This document shows positions 20,443 to 25,677 of a DNA stretch of 25,677 bases, in pieces; position 1 is the first letter of the stretch; each line of letters starts with the position of its first letter. The stretch comes from a virus, in IMG/VR virus record IMGVR_UViG_3300029266_000861, positions 1 to 25,677 of that record. One strand, given 5' to 3'. The notes under the pieces were generated by a model. That model saw nothing but the letters and a program-made list of their open reading frames with translations. It was not told the origin of the DNA and ran no database searches. A program made the position numbers and the translations under genes.

Positions 20443-22010
20443 GTGATTTAAAACAGATAATAAGACAAGAGTACCTTAAATGTGCTCAGGATCCTATCCA
20501 CTTTATGAAAAAGTACTGTATGATCCAACACCCCCAAAGAGGTAGAATTAATTTTCATCTATACCCCTTTCAAGAAAAAGTACTTAAATTATTTGAAGAC
20601 AATCCTTATTCTATTATTCTTAAATCTCGTCAATTAGGAATCTCTACATTATCTGCAGGTTATTCTTTATGGTTAATGACTTTTCATAAAGATAAAAATG
20701 TTCTTTGTATAGCTACTAAGCAGGAAACTGCTAAAAATATGGTTACTAAAGTTAAATTTATGTATGAAAATTTACCTTCGTGGCTTAAAGTAGAATTTGA
20801 AGAAAATAATAAACTAGCCCTTCGATTACGAAATGGATCCCAAATTAAAGCTACTTCAGCATCAAGTGATGCGGGTAGATCAGAAGCAGTATCTCTTTTA
20901 ATAATTGATGAGGCTGCTTTTATTGAAAATATTGGTGAAATTTGGGCTTCGGCTCAACAAACTCTTGCTACAGGTGGTGGTTGTATAGCATTATCTACTC
21001 CATATGGTACAGGTAATTGGTTTCATCAAACTTGGGCTAGAGCTGAGGCTAAAGAAAATGAATTTCTTCCTATTAAACTACCTTGGTATGTCCACCCTGA
21101 GCGTGATCAAGAGTGGAGAGATAGACAAGATGAATTGTTAGGAGATCCTAGAATGGCAGCACAAGAGTGCGACTGTGATTTTAGTACTTCTGGAGATATA
21201 GTATTTTACCCTGAGTATTTAGAATTTATAGAAAAAACTACTATTATAGAACCCCTAGAAAGAAGAGGAGTAGACCAAAATTTATGGATTTGGCAACCTG
21301 CTGATTATACTAGACAATATATGATTTCAGCGGACGTTGCTCGGGGTGATGGAAAAGACTATTCAGCATTTCACATTTTTGATGTAGAATCTGCTACCCA
21401 AGTAGGTGAATATAAGGGGCAAATAGGTACTAAAGATTTTGGTAATATATTAGTAGCTATGGCTACCGAGTATAATAATGCCCTACTTGCAGTTGAAAAT
21501 GCTAATATTGGGTGGAGTACTATTCAAACTATTATAGAAAAAAACTATCCTAATTTATATTACTCACCTAAAGCTGACAATGTTAGTGTAGATTCATATT
21601 TAGCAAATTATGAAAATGATGCTAGTATGACTGCTGGGTTTACAATGTCATCTAGGACTCGTCCTATGGTTATAGGAAAATTCCAAGAATATGTGGCCGA
21701 TAAAGGGGTTACTATTCAATCAAAACGTTTATTAGAAGAAATGAAAACTTTTATTTGGAAATACGGTAGGGCAGAGGCACAACAGGGTTATAATGATGAT
21801 TTAATAATGAGTTTTGGAATAGGGTTGTATGTTAGAGATACTGCCCTTAAATTTAGACAACACGGATTAGATATTACAAAAGCAGCTTTAGGTTCATTTC
21901 ACAAAACCACAACCAGTTATCAAGGGGCTTATTTTTCAACAGGTCAAGATAACCCATATCATATGGATAATGGGAAGGGTGGAAATGAGAATTTTAGCTG
22001 GCTTTTATAA
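20439..22010 (+). CDS. Terminase large subunit (T4 gp17-like)
   Basis: A 523-aa DNA packaging motor. The ATPase domain has the phage-type Walker A KSRQLGIST (62-70), Walker B LLIIDEAAF with Asp157-Glu158, and coupling motif ALSTPYG (184-190). The RNase-H-like nuclease domain has Asp299 (SADVARGDGKDYS), Glu353 (LAVENANIGWS) and Asp453/454 (YNDDLIMSFG). Length is below T4 gp17 (610 aa), mainly through a shorter N-terminus. It is followed by the portal gene, the usual T4-like order. No small terminase subunit was recognised in the window. Assignment is secure. Confidence 0.95.
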   Translation: MSDLKQIIRQEYLKCAQDPIHFMKKYCMIQHPQRGRINFHLYPFQEKVLKLFEDNPYSIILKSRQLGISTLSAGYSLWLMTFHKDKNVLCIATKQETAKNMVTKVKFMYENLPSWLKVEFEENNKLALRLRNGSQIKATSASSDAGRSEAVSLLIIDEAAFIENIGEIWASAQQTLATGGGCIALSTPYGTGNWFHQTWARAEAKENEFLPIKLPWYVHPERDQEWRDRQDELLGDPRMAAQECDCDFSTSGDIVFYPEYLEFIEKTTIIEPLERRGVDQNLWIWQPADYTRQYMISADVARGDGKDYSAFHIFDVESATQVGEYKGQIGTKDFGNILVAMATEYNNALLAVENANIGWSTIQTIIEKNYPNLYYSPKADNVSVDSYLANYENDASMTAGFTMSSRTRPMVIGKFQEYVADKGVTIQSKRLLEEMKTFIWKYGRAEAQQGYNDDLIMSFGIGLYVRDTALKFRQHGLDITKAALGSFHKTTTSYQGAYFSTGQDNPYHMDNGKGGNENFSWLL

Positions 22011-22018
22011 TATTTATT
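22011..22018 (+). promoter_or_regulatory. TATTTATT motif, putative late promoter
   Basis: TATTTATTCAC begins directly after the terminase stop and ends 18 nt before the portal ATG at 22037; the leader contains further A/T-rich sequence (ATATAAAAATATAC). It places the portal gene in its own late unit. Confidence 0.5.
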
Positions 22019-22036
22019 CACATATAAAAATATACT

Positions 22037-23944
22037 ATGGCTGATACAAGCGTATTTACAAGATTAAAAAGACTATTTTCTACGGACGTACTAATCCGTA
22101 ATGTAGGAGGTAGTAAACTAAAGACATTAGACTTTAGTAAATATCAACAAACGGGACAAATTGAAACTAATTCAATGATAGATAGGTACAATAGATTGTA
22201 TACTACTAACCAAATGCCCGTTTACAACCCAGCTCTTAATTACCAAACATTAAGAACTCAATTATATTCCGACTATGAAGCAATGGATACTGATGCTATT
22301 ATTGCATCAGCCTTAGATATTATTTGTGATGAATCAACCCTTAAAAATACAATGGGTGAAGTCCTCCAAATTAAATCCTCAGATGAAAACCTTCAAAAAA
22401 TTCTTTATAACCTCTTTTATGATGTTTTAAACATTGAATTTAACCTTTGGATGTGGATTCGCCAGATGTGTAAGTACGGAGATTTTTTCTTAAAATTAGA
22501 AATAGCAGAAGAGTTTGGTGTTTATAACGTAATTCCTTATACTGCTTATAATATAATTAGAGAAGAAAAAATTAGTGAATCTAATAATCACCAAGTAGAC
22601 GTTAAATTTAAGTTTGACCCGGATGGTTTAAGTGGTGGAGGAGAATATGGTGGTTACTTTGGAGGCTTACAAGGATCAGGAAAAAACACTCACAATAGTA
22701 AAGCTATATATTTTGATAATTATGAAATAGCTCACTTTAGACTTCTTTCGGATGTAAATTATTTACCCTATGGTAGAAGTTACATAGAACCCGCTCGTAA
22801 ACTTTTTAAACAATATGTACTTGCTGAAGATGCTATGTTAGTACATAGAATTGTTCGTGCCCCCGAAAAGCGTATTTTTTATATAAATGTAGGTGCTATA
22901 CCACCTGCTGAAATAGAAAACTTCATGCAGAAAACTATTTCTAAAATGAAGCGTACTCCTTATATCGACCAAAACACAGGTGATTACAATTTAAAATACA
23001 ACATGCAAAATATGTTGGAAGATTTTTATATTCCTGTTAGAGGTAACGATTCATCTACAAAAATTGAAACCACCCCAGGTCTTCAATATGATGGTATTAA
23101 GGATGTTGAATACTTAAGAGATAAATTATTTGCGGCTCTTAAAGTTCCTAAAGCATTTTTAGGATATGATAAAGATACAGACGGAAAAGCTACTTTAGCA
23201 GCAGAAGACATTAGATTTGCTCGCACCGTAGAACGTATTCAAAGAATCATCCTCTCAGAATTGTATAAAATTGCTGTTATCCATCTTTACACACAAGGGT
23301 ATGATGGTGATGATTTAGTTAATTTTGAAATCAATTTAACTACTCCTTCAATCATTTATGATCAAGAAAGAGTAGCATTAATGAAAGAAAAAGTTGATTT
23401 AGCAGCTCAAATGATGGAAACCAAGCTTTTCCCAACTGATTTTATTTATGATAATTTATTCCATTTAAGTGAAGATGAATATCATGAATTCAGAGATTTA
23501 GTTAGAGAAGATTCTAAACGTAAATTCCGTAATGCTCAATTAGAAGCTGAAGGAAACGACCCCGTAGAGTCAGGTGAATCTTATGGTACACCCCATGATT
23601 TAGCTTCATTATATGGTAAAGGAAGATATTATGATGAGCCTGATAATGTGCCTGCTGGATATAATGAAAAAGAAATGGGTCGTCCTGAAGAAAAAGTTTC
23701 TAATATTAACACCCAAGATGGTAACTTTGGAAAGGATAGATTAGGTGTTGATGCTATGAAAGGTAAAGAAAATGAATCAAATTCTGTAAAATCTTCATAT
23801 AAAGGAGGTTCTCCATTAGCTTTAGAAGCTAAAACAGCTTATTTACAAAATAGGGATATACTTAAAAAAATACCGGTTAATCGCAAACAGTTAATTTTTG
23901 AGCAAGATGAGTCGCTACTTAATGAGGATAACCTAAAGGAGTAA
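22037..23944 (+). CDS. Portal vertex protein (T4 gp20-like)
   Basis: A 635-aa protein that would form the dodecameric head portal through which DNA is pumped. Supporting features: position right after the terminase, size (T4 gp20 is 524 aa), and segments characteristic of T4-like portals: YNPALNYQTLRTQLYSDYEA, AMDTDAIIASALDIICDES, FRLLSDVNYLPYGRSYIEPA, EDAMLVHRIVRAPEKRIFYI and KVPKAFLGYDKD. The extra 110 residues are mainly a charged, probably disordered C-terminus (after about 500; SYGTPHDLASLYGKGRYYDE, then Gly/Lys/Glu-rich). The end (KQLIFEQDESLLNEDNLKE) is acidic. Assignment is secure; the C-terminal extension is unexplained. Confidence 0.9.
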   Translation: MADTSVFTRLKRLFSTDVLIRNVGGSKLKTLDFSKYQQTGQIETNSMIDRYNRLYTTNQMPVYNPALNYQTLRTQLYSDYEAMDTDAIIASALDIICDESTLKNTMGEVLQIKSSDENLQKILYNLFYDVLNIEFNLWMWIRQMCKYGDFFLKLEIAEEFGVYNVIPYTAYNIIREEKISESNNHQVDVKFKFDPDGLSGGGEYGGYFGGLQGSGKNTHNSKAIYFDNYEIAHFRLLSDVNYLPYGRSYIEPARKLFKQYVLAEDAMLVHRIVRAPEKRIFYINVGAIPPAEIENFMQKTISKMKRTPYIDQNTGDYNLKYNMQNMLEDFYIPVRGNDSSTKIETTPGLQYDGIKDVEYLRDKLFAALKVPKAFLGYDKDTDGKATLAAEDIRFARTVERIQRIILSELYKIAVIHLYTQGYDGDDLVNFEINLTTPSIIYDQERVALMKEKVDLAAQMMETKLFPTDFIYDNLFHLSEDEYHEFRDLVREDSKRKFRNAQLEAEGNDPVESGESYGTPHDLASLYGKGRYYDEPDNVPAGYNEKEMGRPEEKVSNINTQDGNFGKDRLGVDAMKGKENESNSVKSSYKGGSPLALEAKTAYLQNRDILKKIPVNRKQLIFEQDESLLNEDNLKE

Positions 23945-23955
23945 AAATCTTTATA

Positions 23956-23963
23956 TATTTATA
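23956..23963 (+). promoter_or_regulatory. TATTTATA motif, putative late promoter
   Basis: TATTTATAAAAAAG ends 13 nt before the ATG at 23977, in the 32-nt gap after the portal gene. It is one of the best matches to the motif. Confidence 0.5.
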
Positions 23964-23976
23964 AAAAAGCCTATTG

Positions 23977-24834
23977 ATGAAAATTAAACATTCCAAGTAT
24001 AAAAATACGGGCCTTTTATTTGAGCTTTTAGTAAGACAAATAACTGCCGATACTCTTAACGGTGGTGAATCTCCCTCTTTAAATATTTTGAAAAAATCCT
24101 TTGCTAAAACTGAATTAGGAAAAGAATATAAATTATACGAAACTTTATTTAAAACTAAAAATTTAAGTGAAGGCAAAGCAGAAATTACTTTAAATGCGGT
24201 ATTAGAAGCTACTCGTAAGTTAAATAGAAGTGCTTTAAGAAGGGAAAAATATAATCTTATAAAAGAAATTCAACAATATTATAATGCAAATGAATTTTTT
24301 AAGCACCAAGTTCCTAATTATAAGGGCTATGCTGCTTTTTATAAACTAATAGAAATCTACAACTCAGATAAATTATCTGAAACTGATCAAATTATAGATA
24401 ATAAAGTAACTATATTAGAATGTTTAACTGAACGTCCTGTTAGCCAAAAAAAGGTTAAACAAGATTTAGTTGAAGAATTTGCTAAATATGATAAGGATTT
24501 AAGGGTGCTTACTTATAAGGTAATGCTTGAAAAATTTAATGGTAAATATTCTAATTTAAATAAGGGACAAAAAGAAGTACTCAAAGAATTTATGAATTCT
24601 ATTGATAATACTCCTCGTTTAAAGGAAATTTATAACACTAAAATTGCTGAAGTAAAAAAAGCTCTTCAATCTTATACTATAAAAGTAAAAGATGATGCTA
24701 CTAAAATCAAGTTATTAGAAGTAGTTACTTTACTTAAAGAAATAGATAAAGGTTCTCGTATTAGTAACGATGATCTTATCAATCTCCTCCAGTATTATGA
24801 ATTAACTGAAGAATTAACTAAAGTAAATAAGTAA
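23977..24834 (+). CDS. Conserved post-portal protein, probable head/core component
   Basis: A 285-aa, Lys/Glu/Leu-rich, almost entirely helical protein (KIKHSKYKNTGLLFELLVRQ, KTELGKEYKLYETLFKTKN, LNRSALRREKYNLIKEIQQY). ATG at 23977 is preferred over a TTG one codon upstream. I recall the same protein beside the portal in other T4-like phages of marine bacteria; function unknown. T4 has the core genes 67, 68 and 21 in this place, so a role in prohead assembly is plausible, but there is no recognisable similarity to those proteins. Joined by TAATG overlap to the next gene. Confidence 0.6.
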   Translation: MKIKHSKYKNTGLLFELLVRQITADTLNGGESPSLNILKKSFAKTELGKEYKLYETLFKTKNLSEGKAEITLNAVLEATRKLNRSALRREKYNLIKEIQQYYNANEFFKHQVPNYKGYAAFYKLIEIYNSDKLSETDQIIDNKVTILECLTERPVSQKKVKQDLVEEFAKYDKDLRVLTYKVMLEKFNGKYSNLNKGQKEVLKEFMNSIDNTPRLKEIYNTKIAEVKKALQSYTIKVKDDATKIKLLEVVTLLKEIDKGSRISNDDLINLLQYYELTEELTKVNK

Positions 24835-25379
24835 TGCCTATTAAACCTAAAGAACTAAATCCTAATTTTATTAAAAAAATTGAGGGTAAATATGGTCCTA
24901 TAAGTAACGAGGATTTTTTTTCTGATAATTTAAGTTATTATGCTAAAGCTAATAAACCTGAAGAAAGAAGTGAAGGAGGAGGTGTAACTCATACTATTAT
25001 TGATCTTCCAAGTTTTATAGAATTGTTTAAAACTTTAGATAAGGCTAAAGAGGTTGCTAAAGACCTAACTACCCAGAAAGAATTAAGAGGTGATCAGGAC
25101 TATAAAGAACAATATAAAAAAATTGCAGATACTTTTAACAAGTTTAGAACATTTTTCAGAAAAAACTACCCAGATCAATATTCTATGATAAGATCATCAG
25201 TTGATGAAAGTTTAAAAGAAGCATCAACTTCAGCAGGAGTTTCGGGTTATTCAACCCCATATGCATTTGGAAAGTCCTCAATATCAACATACACTAAAAT
25301 GGGCTATAAACCCGTAAACCAGAAGTCTTTAAGAAAAAAATCAAAAGGTATAGACTTTATTGATTTATATAAAGATTAA
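24834..25379 (+). CDS. Conserved post-portal protein 2, probable prohead component
   Basis: A 181-aa protein with a helical charged first two-thirds (FIELFKTLDKAKEVAKDLTT, TFNKFRTFFRKNYPDQY) and a C-terminal Ser/Thr/Gly tail (EASTSAGVSGYSTPYAFGKS) that ends FIDLYKD. The EASTSAGVSGYSTP-type tail is one I recall in phage head-core proteins. ESLKEA near residue 123-128 contains L-K-E, a possible prohead-protease site separating the tail. Function inferred only from position between portal and a CTS-type gene. Confidence 0.55.
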   Translation: MPIKPKELNPNFIKKIEGKYGPISNEDFFSDNLSYYAKANKPEERSEGGGVTHTIIDLPSFIELFKTLDKAKEVAKDLTTQKELRGDQDYKEQYKKIADTFNKFRTFFRKNYPDQYSMIRSSVDESLKEASTSAGVSGYSTPYAFGKSSISTYTKMGYKPVNQKSLRKKSKGIDFIDLYKD

Positions 25380-25387
25380 TATTTATA
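25380..25387 (+). promoter_or_regulatory. TATTTATA motif, 3 nt before start codon
   Basis: TATTTATAATC abuts the ATG at 25391; third example of the leaderless spacing. The first T belongs to the previous gene's stop region. Confidence 0.5.
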
Positions 25388-25390
25388 ATC

Positions 25391-25609
25391 ATGAAAACAT
25401 TACAAGAACAATATAATTTAATTAAAGAAGGAAAAGGACATAAAGATGTGTTCTTGAAGGAAGCAAAAAGACTGTTTCCTAATGTTGTTCCTAACAGCTC
25501 TACATTCAATCAAACTACTAAATTATTAAAGCAACGTAGTGTAATTAATGAAAATATCTTTCCACTAATACCATCCTCAGGATTAAATCCTTTTACTTCT
25601 TTTGCTTGA
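25391..25609 (+). CDS. CTS-leader prohead core-like protein, 3' part disrupted
   Basis: The first 54 residues look like a normal phage gene: leader MKTLQEQYNLIKEGKGHKDV, then FLKEAKRLFPNVVP and TKLLKQRSVINEN, a pattern I recall at the start of longer core or scaffold proteins downstream of the portal. After about residue 55 (nt 25555) the frame continues only to a TGA at 25609, while the opposite strand becomes coding-like (see 25510-25677). The gene therefore seems cut off by a strand switch rather than naturally short at 72 aa. The L-x-E motif appears weakly (NLIKEG). Assignment to a core/scaffold role is by position and leader. Confidence 0.55.
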   Translation: MKTLQEQYNLIKEGKGHKDVFLKEAKRLFPNVVPNSSTFNQTTKLLKQRSVINENIFPLIPSSGLNPFTSFA

Positions 25610-25677
25610 TCCATAGTTAACTTAGGATCTTTTTCCATTTCAACTCTTAAACCATTTAAATATTGATCAAAGATTTG
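25510..25677 (-). CDS. Reverse-strand fragment of a core-like protein (partial, inverted)
   Basis: Reading leftward from the window edge, 55 codons are open: the start is outside and TGA lies at 25512-25510. The first 28 residues (QIFDQYLNGLRVEMEKDPKL, then TMDQAKEV) look coding and resemble, from memory, the C-terminal half of the same protein family whose N-terminus is on the + strand at 25391. The remaining residues overlap that gene and are probably a shadow. It is the only convincing minus-strand coding signal in the window. Most likely an inverted piece of the same gene; an independent minus-strand gene is less likely. Confidence 0.4.
   Translation of the reverse strand, partial: QIFDQYLNGLRVEMEKDPKLTMDQAKEVKGFNPEDGISGKIFSLITLRCFNNLVV

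Noticed and set aside
596-25677. Several minus-strand open frames (for example 596-778, 923-1156, 6740-7003, 13505-13786, 15387-15647, 19819-20070, 23919-24176)
   Set aside because: They lie opposite clearly coding + strand genes, have low-complexity or Ser/Phe/Leu-rich composition and no recognisable motifs. Only the fragment at the right edge has coding character.
1-25677. tRNA genes, CRISPR arrays, insertion sequences
   Set aside because: No cloverleaf-like stretch with a CCA end, no regularly spaced repeats and no transposase motif was found by reading; intergenic gaps are too short to hold most of these.

Overview
This is a 25.7 kb piece of a double-stranded DNA tailed phage with a T4-like (contractile-tailed) head and packaging module. 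It is AT-rich, and every gene except one fragment at the right edge reads on the + strand. Genes are packed with ATGA or TAATG stop/start overlaps. The likely host is a member of Bacteroidota (marine Flavobacteriia-like). Start codons are almost all preceded by A/T-rich sequence without Shine-Dalgarno, one promoter matches the Bacteroidota -33/-7 pattern, one secreted protein has a Flavobacteria-style signal peptide ending in Ser-Gln, and a 56-aa gene resembles the Bacteroidota histone H1-like protein Hc1. The host is an inference. No tRNA, CRISPR array or insertion sequence was seen.

Layout. (1) 2-3032: four structural genes; three are tandem paralogues sharing a C-terminal domain. (2) 3040-5198: a GIY-YIG-like endonuclease, a DnaG-type primase (zinc finger plus Toprim) and a RecB/Cas4-like PD-(D/E)XK nuclease. 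(3) 5221-16328: a run of unusual genes, most starting with a short amphipathic peptide resembling the capsid-targeting sequence (CTS) of T4 internal proteins (MKTYQEFIAEA type), often with an L-x-E motif of the kind cut by T4 prohead protease. Behind these leaders sit very different cargoes: a P-loop kinase, a 1056-aa protein with two nucleotidyltransferase-like and two zincin-like domains, DUF5872-like basic proteins, an EF-hand loop protein, a possible nuclease and a membrane protein. I read this as a set of head-packaged, probably ejected proteins made by shuffling a common leader. (4) 16328-17338: a cupin-like protein, an Hc1-like mini-histone and a small virion protein followed by a strong terminator. 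(5) 17460-19733: an FAD-dependent dehydrogenase, a small conserved protein and a NadR-kinase-like P-loop ATPase. (6) 19751-20442: a basic single-TM protein and a candidate single-gene spanin. (7) 20439-25677: terminase large subunit, portal and probable prohead core genes.

An 8-nt motif, TATTTATA or TATTTATT, lies before nine genes that open transcription units. It is probably this phage's late promoter element. Three copies sit only 3 nt before the ATG, which would give leaderless mRNAs.

At the right end (after about 25,555) the coding signal switches strand in the middle of a gene. This looks like an assembly fold-back/chimera or a real inversion. Family assignments are from memory and visible motifs; no database search was possible.
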